This document shows positions 1-12,460 of a stretch of 64,000 nt of DNA, one piece after another (within the stretch, counting starts at the first letter, position 1; each line of letters begins with the position of its first letter). The stretch covers positions 44,085,377 through 44,149,376 of the forward strand of contig OX381708.1 in assembly GCA_947462335.1 (NCBI GenBank), read 5' to 3'. A program made the position numbers and the translations under genes. The notes under the pieces were generated by a model. That model did no database searches and was not told the DNA's origin. It saw nothing but the letters and a program-made list of their open reading frames with translations. Source of the stretch: Harmothoe impar (lineage: Eukaryota > Annelida > Polychaeta > Phyllodocida > Polynoidae).

Positions 1-1039
1 AGAATACACTCATTTCATCAGCCATTTCCACTAGGTGGCGTTGCCATAGGAGAGGCTAAGATTCTGTCCCAGGGAGGGCATGTGTAAGGCCACCAGAAGA
101 GGGGTGGGGACCCTGCTCAACACTAATCAACTATCTAAGGTTGTCTCTGTTATCATATAAACAGTGTTAAGATAATGTCTTCAACAACAGTTAGCACCCC
201 CTGATAGAGGGAGTTAAGTGCTTTCTAATCATGCTGATGGTCCCTTGTGGTATTTGGTAGGGTTATGAGCATTACCAGCCCTGGATAATGTCCTCTAGTT
301 ACATTTTAATGAGGCTGCTGCACCCCCTGTATTTTCAACTAGTCTTCACAAGACACTCATATTCATGTTGGTCTAAATCATACTTTGATTAATATTGTTT
401 CATAAATATTTCCGGTGGGTACATACACTATTTCCCTATACACCCCTGAGATTTATAAGCGATGCGTCAATTCTTTCTATCAGAAAAGGGCATGAGTGTG
501 AGAGGTGTCCTTTCCCCCATAGTAATCCTGTGGGTTCTTTAGGCTGGTTCACAGGCTTGCCCTGGTAGCAACCCATCATGCCAACCTGCCCTCTATTGAA
601 AACGCTTGTTGAAAACAGTGTATAGTGCACTATGTCATTATTTGTCTAAATAATGTAGTTAAGGAATGCCAATGTAAAAGCTTTTCCAATTAACTTACCT
701 GAATCGAATATGATGATAAACTTTACAATACATTCCAAGAACATCAACAGTATAGAGCTTAGCCACCATATTTGTGGGTGTGGGAAATAAACACAATGCT
801 GGGCACTAACTGTCTGAGATATAATGTATGGCACTGCTTAATACTACACATAGACCTATGATATTGGCATCTAATTTGAAGTTTGCGGCCAATGGTCTGC
901 AGAGTGTAGTGTGAGGCAGATATAACTTAGCCCTCTCACATAAGAAGAAGTGGTGGAGACGTGGCCTGTCCACTAATTGTATACACCTGTTGCCACCAGC
1001 CTAGCCTGACATATTTACACAATCCCCCTGACCTGTATG
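1..1039. other. No gene or repeat recognised
   Basis: AT-rich sequence with short random open frames only. I see no splice-bounded exon or terminal repeat. Confidence 0.5.
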
Positions 1040-1215
1040 CCCTCATGTATTCAAGTATCAATTTTGACTCTGCCTCCTTTGATGGGTCAACTGTGGTTGA
1101 CTCTTCAGGAATGGAGAGTCAAACTCATTTGACTCTCCTCTACAGGTGTCGCGTGGGAGACAAACTGTGACTCTGGCTGTCAGAGTCGTAGCGACTCTTT
1201 TACTTTTCTCTGTGT
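1040..1215. repeat. GACTC-rich foldback repeat, partial copy
   Basis: Nine or so GACTC/GAGTC motifs in both orientations, ending ..ACTTTTCTCTGTG, the terminus seen in fuller copies at 18759 and 27822. The left end is not resolved. Confidence 0.4.
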
Positions 1216-1528
1216 TCTCATCCTAAAGCAAAGATTGATTAAAATGCCAGATCGCCTTTTGGCTTAGATTATTGATAAATCTAATCACACTGTAATTACA
1301 ATCTTGATGTTAACCTTTGTCTATAGTAGGGAATCGAATGAGAGAAAGGTCGTCCTAAAACTTTCTAGAAGCATTTCTGTGTAAAGTTTCACAATACATT
1401 TACTAGGTCCACTTTTTTGTGTAGATTCCAGAAAATGGACTTGCAGAACTGAGAAATAAACATAAGGGGGTCAAAATTCCCCAGAATATAGATTTCTGAC
1501 AAAGATCTAAATTTGGTTGTCTTACTTA

Positions 1529-1842
1529 GGGAGTGGTCATTTTTTAAGAACAGGGGGGGTTGGTGGATTTTCGCGCGAGCAGGTCGAAATTATTTTGGCC
1601 CCCCTAACGGGAGAGGTCAAAAAATTTTTGGTCCCCCCTCAGGCAAGTTGAAATTGAGCGCGGCCGACCCCTTTGAGCTATAGTAACGCGCAGGCTTTTT
1701 CGCTAAAAAGCGGTGCAATTTTTTTGGTCCCCCCTCAAGAGGGGTCCAAATTTTTTTGGTCCCCCCCTTCAAGGGGTCCAATTTTTTTGGTCCCCCCCCA
1801 AATCCACCAACCCCCCCCTGTTGTTAAAAAATGACCACTCTC
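1529..1842. mobile_element. Harbinger-type MITE, copy 1
   Basis: Terminal repeats GGGAGTGGTCATTTTTTAA... and ...TTAAAAAATGACCACTCTC with TTA on both sides (1526-1528, 1843-1845), the PIF/Harbinger target. The interior repeats ggtccccccctcaagg-type blocks, G-rich then C-rich, so the strand folds back along much of its length. No transposase. Confidence 0.7.
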
Positions 1843-1845
1843 TTA

Positions 1846-2016
1846 GGGAGTAATTGTTTTTTAACAGGAGGTAGGGCTGGTGAATTTTGGGATGGAGTGA
1901 AAAATGTGGACCCTTTTTTGGGGGGCTGGGGTGAAATTTAACCCCCTATCTTTTTTGGAGGGTAACCAAAAGATTTCACTGCCCCCCCCCCCTGTTGTTA
2001 AAAGAAGATACTCTCT
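1846..2016. mobile_element. Harbinger-type MITE, shorter diverged copy abutting copy 1
   Basis: Starts GGGAGTAATTGTTTTTTAAC directly after the TTA that ends copy 1 and closes with CCCCTGTTGTTAAAAGAAGA...CTCTC before TTTA. It is the same architecture at about half length, placed head to tail and sharing one TTA. Confidence 0.55.
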
Positions 2017-2153
2017 TTATTACTGTTCATCATTCTCTTTGGTCAGGAAAAATACCTTAAATAATAATCACATCTTTGGAAGCTTCTCCATGAACTATCC
2101 TTGTAGTAATCATGGTACCCACAGTTCAATCAATACCTAAGAAAGCTTCCTTT

Positions 2154-3265
2154 TACACTGATAATAAAACCTATAGTCAGTACTGACTATACCATCATAT
2201 TTTGACCCCCGTAGTCAGGGGACTATACAACTTAGTCACATATTAGTCATAAAGATAGTCAGGAGTGACTATATGTGGATCACACAAATTGATGATGTCA
2301 CAGGAATGTGTGCACAGGAAACAGTTAGGATTCAAATTTGAATGGTCCATGGACTTCAGGTAGGCACATCCTCTCCTAAACCACTGTTCTATGGATATCC
2401 CTGCTTGTTATATGTTATGTTACAGTTGACTATGACAACTTAAGATGGTATAGGGTGCATGAGTTCTCATGTTTGATAGAGTTATCATGGTAATTTGTTC
2501 CAATTTTGATAACATAGAAATACAGTGTATACATGTCTAGACTGACAGAGCATGATAGGCCTACACAGGAGCCTGTCACCTGCTCTGCCTTATCCTAGCC
2601 TGTCCCCTGGCCTGTCTTATCCTAGCTTGTCCCCTGGCCTGCCTTATCCTAGCTTGTCCCCTAGCCTGCCTTATCCTAGCCTGTCACCTGCCCTGCCTTA
2701 TCCTAGCCTGTCCCCTTATCCTAGCCTGTCCCCTACCCTGCCTCATCCTAGCCTGTCCCCTGCCCTGCCTCATCCTAGCCTGTCTCTGCCCTGCTTTATC
2801 TGAGCCTGTCCCCTACCCTGCCTTTTCCTAGCCTGTCCCCTGCCCTGCCTCATCCTAGCCTGTCCCCTGCCCTGCCTTATCCTAGCCTGTCTCTGCCCTG
2901 CTTCATCCTAGCCTGTCCCTTGTCCTGCCTCATCCTAGCCTGTCCCCTGGCCTGCCTTATCCTAGCCATGTCTACCCGGCTGAACCTTGACCTGCCTTCA
3001 GTACTTAAGTTTCCCTTATGTCTCATGATTGACTATATCTATTAGTCATAGTGACTACTTTAGACCATGAAACCATTAAATTCATAGTCACTTGACTATA
3101 TAGCCCAAATCAGCCGATTTAATGGCTGACTATAGGTTGACTATATGACTAACTTACTATAGACATAGGTGACTAACTTGGTATAGTCGTTTTTGCTACA
3201 TTCATGTGACTATAGAAATGTAGTCCGTAGTGACTAACATTTCCAGGACCATTATCATCAGTGTA
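2154..3265. mobile_element. 1.1-kb TIR element carrying a minisatellite
   Basis: Ends are TACACTGATAAT... and ...ATTATCATCAGTGTA. Both flanks of the interior are full of TAGTCA/TGACTA motifs in opposed orientation, so the element folds on itself. The middle is the ~25-bp minisatellite at 2575-2970. No coding sequence. Probably a TA-target MITE that captured or grew a tandem repeat. Confidence 0.5.
2575..2970 (+). repeat. Minisatellite, ~25-bp unit CCTGCCTTATCCTAGCCTGT
   Basis: About 16 imperfect copies of cctagcctgtcccctgccctgccttat. The open frame reading PYPSLSPGL repeats is a by-product. Not a CRISPR: there are no unique spacers. Confidence 0.85.
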
Positions 3266-3536
3266 CGTATTAGATAAATGGATCTAACCATCTATAAATC
3301 TGGGTTTACATTCAACCATTGAAGAATCACATGAGGACTAAGTTACATATCCAATTGCTGCCATACATACATGCATGATGCACCATACTATGTTGGTGCA
3401 TACTGCATAAATCTTGATTATAAAGTCAGGAGGGCAACATCCATGAACCTACCTGGCAAAAAGGGCATACAGCACTTTGCTACCATTAAAGGGTTATACC
3501 AACCAACGCAATTCTTTGGTCATCCCATTTGAGATC

Positions 3537-3749
3537 TACTGTAAATTCCCATGTATAACCCGTGGGTTATACGCGAACCAAACCTCTAGTGCGGGTTATA
3601 CAATACATGTATTCTCAAAGAGGGTTTTTGAAAGTATAGAATAGTACTAAAATCACAATTTTCACACCAGGGTGTGGGTTATGGGATTCTCCCAAAGTCG
3701 AGGTGCGGTTTATGCGTGAGGTGCTGGTTATACGTGGGAATTTACGGTA
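3537..3749. mobile_element. 213-bp MITE with TA target
   Basis: TACTGTAAATTCCCATGTAT and its near-complement ATACGTGGGAATTTACGGTA bound the element. TA dinucleotides at both edges suggest a mariner-type target. The interior repeats gggttata/tataaccc. Confidence 0.6.
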
Positions 3750-4129
3750 GTGGTCTTCATAAAGGGAAGTAACTGCACATATATACCAGATTAGGACTCT
3801 GATGTACTGCAGGGATCAGGAAGCCTTCTGCCAGAAAATTCAATATCTTCAATATCAATATGGCTGACAGAACTGTGATCCAAAGAGTTGTATTTTCATT
3901 TAATGCTGGGAGAGATGTGAATTTAGAGAGAATCTTGAATGAAAGCCAGTTCCTCTGTCCCTGGCAATGGAAGGCTGAAGAGTGGTGATAAATCACTCCT
4001 TATAAATAGTCTGACTAAACACATTGCATGCTCATCATTTTCATTTCATACAACAAATGATTCGGCCACCATTATTGATGTTTGCAAACCTGAATGGGGA
4101 TAAAGATGTCTGGGACCTTGCAGAAATCT

Positions 4130-4450
4130 TTGTCAATACCATACTAAAATTTGGAGAAAACTATCAGAGCATTGATTTTGGTGGTTGATCAATACAGAGA
4201 CATGAGCATCAAGTCTGAAACTATAAAGCAACAGAACAAACACAAAATGCCTATTTGGAGCATGGTGCAAAATTGTGCTTTTCCCTGATAATTGGGGGAA
4301 TTTCACAGCCCAACCTGACAACAAGAGGGCACTCTTAACTTTCCTAATGGAGCATGACCTACAAAGAGTAAAGGATGAAATGGCCGTAATGAGTGGAACA
4401 TTCCTTGATCCCGGGGAGGTACGGACAACACTCCGGCTAGAGACACATGG
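4130..4450 (+). pseudogene. Decayed fragment of an uncharacterised repeat-associated protein
   Basis: Across two frameshifts (near 4176 and 4275) the plus strand reads VVDQYRDMSIKSETIKQQNK, then LFPDNWGNFTAQPDNKRALL and TFLMEHDL...MSGTFLDPGEV. I recall this order (DRYR..SIK..TR, then LP.NW..F......NK..L..FL.EEL) from an uncharacterised protein family that is multicopy in corals, molluscs and other marine invertebrates. Domain function is unknown. The downstream part has lost its frame. Confidence 0.4.
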
Positions 4451-4862
4451 TTTAAAAGGTTATACAATCAGTGGATCACGACATCTTCTTTTGTTTGGAA
4501 GGTCTATCACCAACCTCAGATGCACTGAATTTGCATCTCATGCACATGCACTACCAGATGCAGGAGACCGATTACTGCACCCACTGTAGTCCTGGAGACT
4601 ACAGCTTGTCCTACAAGTTGCCTTACATAGGATTATTTTGATCTCCAGGACTGTGTCTGTAGTCCCAAAGACTATGATCCTAGTCCCCAGGACTATGATT
4701 TCAGTCCCCGTTTGTTCCAGTATTGTATTACATGTACATTTGTTGCATTCATTATTGTTACACATGTATTGGGTATTAAATGTAATACAACATATATTGT
4801 GCTGGTTTTTTTTTTGTGTAGGTTTATTGACCATTTATAAAAAAAAAAATTCATGTAGTATA

Positions 4863-5884
4863 AAGGCACCCGTTTCGGACGCTCCTGGACAGGGAAGAGA
4901 TAATCACGTTTGTGTGACATACTTGAAATATTCCAATTGAAATATAGCTTCCACCATGAGATGGATATTGTCTTACAGTTTATATTTCGGAAGAAATTGC
5001 ATTAAATCTCACCATTTAAGTATAAACAGATCTCCATCTAATATGGTGATTTCAAATATAAAACGGCACCTAAAGTCGGACAATTGACGCCAGAAATGAT
5101 CCTAGAGTCGGACACTTTGTGCTTCCATTGGTTACATAAGTATACTAAGTTGTATAATGTTGGATAGTTGGCTGGATGATCATGTTGCCTAGATAACAGC
5201 TTAAAGGTATTTTCAGGGGTGATGATGGTGATCAAATCTATGAGGAGAATGAAGGTAGAAAGTACACGCTTACACTTTTTACCGAGGCAATGGTAATTGC
5301 ACATCCCACAGCCCACACTATTAGTGCTGTAGTAAAACGCCTAGTTAGGACATTCCTCTATGTTAACCTTGTGTTGATCTTGATCCAATGCTGCTAAATC
5401 ATTTACCCCTCACAAGCACAAGCTGTTGCTGGCATGTTATAGTGTCCAACTGTGGGAGTAATTAGTGTCCGAATTTAGGTCCAATTTGATGCTGCTCTGA
5501 AGTCTGCTCTCAGAATGTATTGTGGGTAATCTTTGTTTTTTTCATTAAAGGGCACCATGCATCGTAAAAGGTACATGTTCTGCTATTATCATGCTTAGCC
5601 ATAATGTAACTATAATGGGAAAACCAGAATGGACATAAAAAGGAAACCAGTTTTTCCATTTCCTCATGAGTTTTGTGTTGAGAATATTGGAAAAACACCC
5701 TATGTTCAGCAAGTCATAGAATCATGTAGGAAGTGAGTTATATATGTTCTGATGTATGTGTCAAAAGGAAGAACGCTTGATTTTTCACATTTAGTTGACT
5801 TGATAAGTGAATTCATAATACAAACTATGTAATTCAAAGCCAATGGTATCCGACTCAAGGTGTCTGTCCGACTCAGGGTGCCTT
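4863..5884. mobile_element. GGCACC-family TIR element, longest copy
   Basis: Left end AAGGCACCCGTTTCGGACGC, right end GTCCGACTCAGGGTGCCTT, each with TA outside (4861-4862, 5885-5886). Internal repeats of the terminal motif occur near 5065 (GGCACCTAAAGTCGGACA) and 5465. No transposase frame. Shorter relatives lie at 11076-11455 and 14506-15158 in the opposite orientation. Confidence 0.55.
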
Positions 5885-6218
5885 TACCCTAGAGCCAAGA
5901 TGGTGAGAGGAAATATGTACAGGTATAAGGCTGTGTCTCATGAGATCGATACAAGTTGAAAGTCTTTGACCGGGTGACGTCTTTAGGTTGCCCCGATATT
6001 TAATTTCTAACCTTGGAAAAATGTTAAAACATTGAAATGTTGGCCTACCATTGGGCCAACATGAAATCAATATCCTTTTCTCCAAGCATGGGCCATTACT
6101 GGGCTAGTGGTCAAACCAGCAGGTTTTTTACTTTTGGGCTGCCAGAAGAATTCCAGTTTTGATAGCATAATATTAGTCATTCTGAGTATATCTCTGTACA
6201 CAGCAGTCACTGCACTTA

Positions 6219-6510
6219 GGGAGTGGTCATTTTTTAACAACAGGGGGGGGGGGGGTTGATGGATTTGGGGGGGGACCAAGAAAAATTTGGACCCCTCCTG
6301 AGGGGGGGACCAAAAAAATTTGGACCCCTCCTGAGGGGGGGGCCAAAAAAATTACACCCCTTTTTAGTGGAAAAGCCAGCGCGCTACTATAGCTCAAAGG
6401 GGTCGACTGCGCTCAATTTCAACCTGCCTGGAGGGGGGGACTGAAAAAATTTCGACCCCTCTCGCGCGAAAATTCACCAACCCCCCTGTTGTTAAAAAAT
6501 GACCACTCCC
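6219..6510. mobile_element. Harbinger-type MITE, copy 2
   Basis: GGGAGTGGTCATTTTTTAAC / GTTAAAAAATGACCACTCCC with perfect ends and TTA duplications (6216-6218, 6511-6513). The interior has the same 30-bp gggggggaccaaaaaaattt blocks. Better preserved than the 1.5-kb copies. Confidence 0.75.
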
Positions 6511-7324
6511 TTAGCTGGCATATTTGTGGAGTCTCTGAGTTGGACACATGTTCTCTCATCATGAATCCGTGCCTTATAGCTTTAAAACAAATTATTCTGA
6601 TACCGCAGGTGTGTTGGGGATGATCTTCCCTACATTTTGGTGCTAGGCCCCCTTTTTTATCATTATTTTAAGTATATCTGCTATCAAAAATTAGAATTAA
6701 CCAACTCATTTCGGCATGATAAATCCATAATATCATCCGGGGCCTAGGCACATCTTAAGAAACTACAGTCTAACATGCATTAACTTTTTAAGAGCTAAAA
6801 TGTATTTTCAGTAGTTATGAACGGAAATTATATGATGTAAGGACATATCCCTTAATAAGTAATATACTCTCTGGATGTAGGGGGTAACAGAATATTTACA
6901 AAGTCCATAAAATTTATAATTTAATAAGGATATAGATCAAAGCGCCTATTGTGTGATATCATGACTTTGATATTCTTTTGGAATTTCTATTCTATACTGA
7001 TTATTATGGACAAAATCAACAATTAAAGTGCAACGAGTAGAGTAGAGAAATAGCCTCATTCATGGTCCAGTGCCTACAGGTAATCACCCTAGCCATGGTC
7101 TACAGTGACCACTTTTCTCTGCTGAAGTGTATGGGAAGATTGTCACAAAATAACCCAGACGTTGGCTCAAATTCTACTCAATTGCACTGAATCTATAGCA
7201 GACATCAACATGCAGTCTTTTGCATTGTCTCCCATACATATTTACCTTTCCAAGCATAGGCCTCACATTTTTGTAGACATATTATGTCTATTTAGGGGTA
7301 AACACCCTACACTATGCATAGGGG

Positions 7325-7385
7325 CCCACCGTTTTTTTGGGTCCCTAGTATGGGCTTAATCGGTTCCCCAGTGGACGGTAGCCAT
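7325..7385. repeat. Hairpin mini-element (GGCCGA family), short copy
   Basis: CCCACCG...CCCCAGTGGACGGTAGCCAT with a central GGGCTTAATCGG. Diverged, one internal unit lost. Confidence 0.45.
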
Positions 7386-8043
7386 CAGCTATAGTGGGGA
7401 CACTGGTTCTACAGTTGCTCTGAATATGAAGTTACGTTGGATGTCAGGCGGCGTGTCAGGAGAAGCTGTTACCAGAACATTCCTCTTCCAATGTATCACG
7501 AATATTCCCTTTCGCTTGTCATTGCCCTTTCCCACTCTGGTCTTTTGGAAATGATATTTTACTCTTAACATAAAGTATTAGTAAAATATTGTGAGAAGAA
7601 TCAATTGACGATAAATGCAAGCAAAACAAAGACAAGGTGGTATACATACAGATTATAGTTATGAAGTTGGGGGGGGGGGATTGGATGGAGATCTCTCCTT
7701 TTAAATAAGAGTTCAACAATTAAGACTACGGGTATAGCTGAAATGAATCATAAAGTATGGATGTTCGGTCATTTTTAAAGCTGCCTAGATACGCTTTCAA
7801 ATATTACTCTGTTAAAAGGGATGATACTGCCTCATATAGATACATGTGATAGTAATTCTCTGTTCCATCTTTTCGTGATCAAAAATGGTTATAAGTCTTT
7901 GAAAATACTGCTTAAAGAATTTGTTCAGGTATCAGATCTAACTGAGGTGTCAACCAAAAAGTTGGATCAGAATGCTGGTATTCTTCTCTTGAGGAAATGC
8001 CTCCAAGGAAATGTCTGTTATAGATTGGTAGATGTTAACGACA

Positions 8044-8382
8044 TACACTGCAAAAAAGGTGCTTAGATTTAAAACATGTTTAGGTCTAAACATGTTTAAA
8101 GTCTAAACATTTCAGTATCTGAACACAATGATAATCTACATGTCTCTAGAAACACCACTTTTATCCTTAAACACTTGACAGATAAACACAATAATATGCT
8201 AAATTCTTGAATTCTAAACACTTCATTCTCCTAAACACATTGATTAAAACACATAAATTTCTAAGCACTGAGCTAAACATATTATTGATCTAAACATATT
8301 TAGGAAAATATTGTGTGGACAAATACGGGCAGGATTGTGTTTAGGATTGTGTTTAGGATCTAAACACCCTTTTTGCAGTGTA
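8044..8382. mobile_element. CACTGCAAAAA MITE, short copy
   Basis: TACACTGCAAAAAAGGTG... and ...CACCCTTTTTGCAGTGTA form the terminal repeats. The interior is dense in TAAACA/TGTTTA in both orientations. The right 240 bp match the right part of the 9590-10476 copy closely. Confidence 0.7.
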
Positions 8383-9589
8383 AACAGGAGAACTAGAGCA
8401 GCTGATTGGCCTTTGATACAAACCTATGTATACTCTATTTTAAACTAGGAGAGTCAGAAAGTCTCCAGCCAATAGTGCCATAGAAGAGTGGAATAGAATA
8501 CCTGCTTTTATTTTCATGAAATACGGCAGTGCAATTGATTTAACCAAAGTGGGCCTGATTTCACACACACCGTCTGAAGAATGAACAATACTATTCTTGT
8601 TTGTATAATTAGCATATTATAAGCATTGTTTGTATAGTGACAGCTATAGATATTGTTGATTCCATCTGAATCATTAAATGATCCATAATATTATATAAGG
8701 ATCTGTCTTTTTAACCCGTTTCAATCTCGATCCCAAAACGGATAGATATCATTCAAACTATAATTCTATTATTTAGTACTTATCTAACTTAATTACCCAC
8801 AAATGAAGTGTCTTTACATTACTTTTGACAAATTCTCAGTTGTTTCATGCAGTAAATGGCACTTTTAGATATTGAAATTCAACCCTGATTTTCTCCTGAC
8901 CTTTAAACAGTAATAGCACACTGGGGATCAAATTTGTAACCCATTTTGATGACAAAGCAGGAGCCTCCTTGTCAAAAACCCTTCAGATAAGATCAAAAAT
9001 AATGTGATGGCACTGAAATGTTCCAACACTAGGCCAACAAGGAGTCAAGCATGGGTCAGCTCTAGGCTAGTGGTCAACCCAATAATGGCCCATTATCAGA
9101 ATTCCAAGGTTGGACCAACATTGCATTTCAAAAGAGTACTTTCCAAGGGTGGGCCAACATCAGAACATTGCATGTTCAACCAATGTATGCATTATCTACA
9201 ATTGTCCATGGTTGGTATAATGATTGTGATGGTGTCAGTGAAGGTCGTCACAACAATGAGTTAAAGGCCCAGTGCCCCTATATATAGCGCTGAGTACCTG
9301 TCCCGACTCCACTCCGACTGCCGCTGGAGGGGTACCGAGACCAGGGAGGCGATTCATAAGATTCTATGACATAGAGGGCCATTTTGCTGCTACGACTATT
9401 GCTGATCGTCCAGGGGTCATTTTATGCAATGCCTATGACACCTGGTGAACAGTTGTTAGGGTGGAGAAAAATAAGCACACATACGACCAGTTTATCTCAT
9501 ACAACCAGCATATCTCAACAAGATCGTAGTATGCTGTTGTACAAAAAAAGGGGTGCATTTCACAAGAAAATCTTAGCAAATTTCTCATC

Positions 9590-10476
9590 TACACTGCAAA
9601 AAAGGTGCTTAGGTTTTAAACATGTTTAGGTCTAAACATGTTTAAAGTCCAAACATATTACTAGGTTTGTGTCTTTCAAACCTTCTGTTTAGGAATTAAA
9701 CACTTTTATTCTAAACACCTAAACATTTATATTGGATATGTTTAGATGTTTAGTATTTAAACAGTATGAAAACTTGGTGTTTAGGATGTAAACATGTAGT
9801 GTTTAGATCATAGTATATCAAACACGTACCAGATGGCAGCTCTGTGGTTGACTGTAGTTTCTACAACAACTCAAACGTTATTGTGCATCTAAAGGTGCTT
9901 AAATCTGAGTTAAACAACTTAAATGACATATTATACAAAAGGATAATAATACATATTGCAGGATTCAAGGGCTGAATGCTATATCACTATGATTATGATG
10001 CAATAAAGATACATCTGCTACATAGACACCTCTTTTAAGAACTCTAAGAATGGATAAAGCATTATCTTCCCTAAAGGTCTGTTGTATTGACTCCAGGATG
10101 TGTCTATGTTAAAGTAGAGGCCTATGTGAAATAGTGATGTACATATTGCCCTAAGGGGGGGGGGCTGCTAGAAGTCTCTTAAAGACATTATATGGAGAAT
10201 TTTTTTTATTTATTTAAACATAATAACAATCTACATCTCTAGGCACACCACTTTTATCCTTAAACAGTTGACAGATAAACACAATGATATGCTAAATTCT
10301 TGAATTCTAAACACTTCATTGTCCTAAACACATTGCTTTAAACACATACATGTCTAAGCACTGAGCTAAACATATTATAGGTCTAAACATGTTTAGGAAC
10401 ATATTGTGTGGACAAAAACGGGGCAGGAATGTGTTTAGGATTGTGTTTAAGATCTAAACACCTTTTTTGCAGTGTA
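9590..10476. mobile_element. CACTGCAAAAA MITE, long copy
   Basis: Same ends as 8044-8382 but 887 bp. It retains about 540 bp of interior that the short copy lacks, so the short copy looks like a deletion derivative. No transposase frame. Confidence 0.65.
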
Positions 10477-11075
10477 CCTAATTGTAGGCCCCTAATTGTA
10501 TAGAATACCTGTATAAGGTGGTTTTAAGGGCAAAAATGCCCATTGCACAATAGATGGCTGAGACAGCCTCTGAAGTCATCTCAGCCATCCAAAAAATCTT
10601 TAATAATGGTTTATTTTGTACCAAACCAAGATGTAATAAATGATAATGACATGTACTAACCTGTAAGAATGAGTGGCTCAGAAATTCGAAATATCATACA
10701 TATATTGAAAACCATAATTCAACTAAATTTAATTTTCCTTCTAAATCGTAGTGTGGATAATATTCTAATGTACTTTGTAATACAAAGTAAAATGTTTAGC
10801 TTTTTACTTTACAACAACTAATGCAAGTGATACGATTGAGTAAAGGAAATATGTCCTATGGTTATTAATTGTGAAATAGACCACATTTTTCTGTACGACT
10901 GCCTTGTAGGACTCCAGGACTACTACCTGTAAAGAATTACGATTTGCCCTGTTTTCCCTACAGACATGTTTTTTTGTGGTCGTAGCCTTTCTGAGCTGTC
11001 GTATATTGTTATGAATCGAGCCCCTGCGGGTTTAAGTTCGTCCACTTGACAACCTTAGCTTGTCAATTTGGGTAT

Positions 11076-11455
11076 TGCCAATCAGTGGAATCACAAAGTG
11101 TCGACTCTAGGATCACTTCTGGCATAAGGTGTCCGACTTTAGGTGCAGTTTGGTGTTTTGAAATCCACATATTAGATGAGAATTTAGTTATACTTAAATG
11201 AGGAAGTTTACTTCAATTCCTTCTGAAATATAAACTGCCAGACCATATGTGTCTAATGGTGCAAACCATATTAGAATTGGTATAGTCTAAGGGTGGGTGC
11301 GGTGGACGTGGCGGTGTGATTATCCCAACACTACATTCCTAATGACCAGGAAAGGTCAGGAAAAAACTTCCCCGTATAGTTTAAGGGTGTCAATTTCGAC
11401 ATCCAAAAGAGTTCACATCGTCCTTGTCCAGGAGCGTCCGAAACGGGTGCCTTTA
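11076..11455. mobile_element. GGCACC-family element, partial copy 2
   Basis: Shares CACAAAGTGTCGACTCTAGG, TTTGGTGTTTTGAAATCCAC, ATACTTAAATGAGGAAGTTT and CAGGAGCGTCCGAAACGGGT with the copy at 14.5-15.2 kb, and in reverse complement with 4863-5140. Only the GTCCGAAACGGGTGCCTTTA end is intact. Confidence 0.5.
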
Positions 11456-12179
11456 CCCTATAGGGTTTTAGGGATAAAGGCAAATTGATATTTCAGTGTA
11501 TATTAGTTTTTTGTGACCAGTATAAAGATTTTGAGGGATTAAGCAACTTGATATCAGTATTGTATGAATTTTGAGGGATAAATGCAAATCTGTTGACGGA
11601 TAAGGGCTTTTAGGCTAGCTTTAACATAATTTTTGAGGGATAAAGGCCCCATAAGCCTACTGAATCCTAAATGGAAAGTGATACCCGTACGTCTAAGTCT
11701 GGCGGTCAACAAGATCACTATTGAGGGATATTTTCTGCAATAGAACTCATAGTTAATTACACAATCTTCAAGTCATTGATCAACCAACATGTGCCATATC
11801 ATAGAAGTTCTTTTCCCGAGGTACTCTCGTTCTATCTCTTTTCCATTACACCCTATTTGTTTGTTTCTTGTTCTCAATTGTCTATGTCCACAAACAGTCA
11901 GTCTCCTTATCACTTCTCCTGCCCTCTCATGTCCCATACCCCTATCACCCACTCTGCCCCCACGCACTGTCCTGAACTTTATTCTCCCTTGTGAATGTCG
12001 GGTATACATATAGGACAGTTGTATGCCCCGATCACTGCCACTCGCAAAAGACTGCCGATGCATTTTAGATAGACTCCTGTCCAGAATTGAGTGCCGTCCC
12101 ACATGCTGCCTCCTCCCACACACTCTGCACTCTGTATTGTCTCATCTGATAGCCATAACCGCTACACACAGGGCGCAGG

Positions 12180-12460
12180 CTGATTGGTTTCACCCCTTCA
12201 CCTGACAACGAGCCGGTCACGAGATGGCGCGGTGCATGCCGTACAGTCATGACGTGGGCCCTGTGTGTAGACGTAGACGTATGACGTTACCGCACGTGGC
12301 GGCGCGTAGCGGGACGCTGTGCAGGTACAACATGTAATAGTAGCAGACGACAGCATGTGCTGCAGACCTGTTACATGACGCACACCTCCTCACCACTCTC
12401 ATTCAGTAGTGGGCGGCGAGCACGGCCATACTTAAACTGTCCCCCTCACTGGGTGGGAGG
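12180..12460. promoter_or_regulatory. CpG-rich block upstream of the neurotrophin gene
   Basis: This block is clearly richer in G+C and CpG than its surroundings (repeated ACGT, CACGTGG, GGCGCG). It lies about 1 kb upstream of the first coding exon, so it could be the promoter CpG region or an upstream untranslated exon. A TATATATA run at about 13121 is another, weak, core-promoter candidate. No transcription start can be fixed from sequence. Confidence 0.3.

Larger units (their letters stand above)
6514..9589. other. Upstream intergenic DNA between MITEs
   Basis: Apart from the elements listed at 7325 and 8044 I see no gene. An 81-codon frame at 7821-8066 runs into the MITE and has no recognisable motif. 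Around 8990-9180 and 6040-6110, GGCCAACAT/ATGTTGGCC motifs recur, suggesting another diverged foldback repeat. Confidence 0.4.

Noticed and set aside
2575..2970. CRISPR-like spacing in the minisatellite
   Set aside because: Units are contiguous and nearly identical with no unique spacers, and the genome is eukaryotic.
11773..12250. A host exon in overlapping open frames on both strands
   Set aside because: No splice-site pair or recognisable motif; frames on both strands are equally open.
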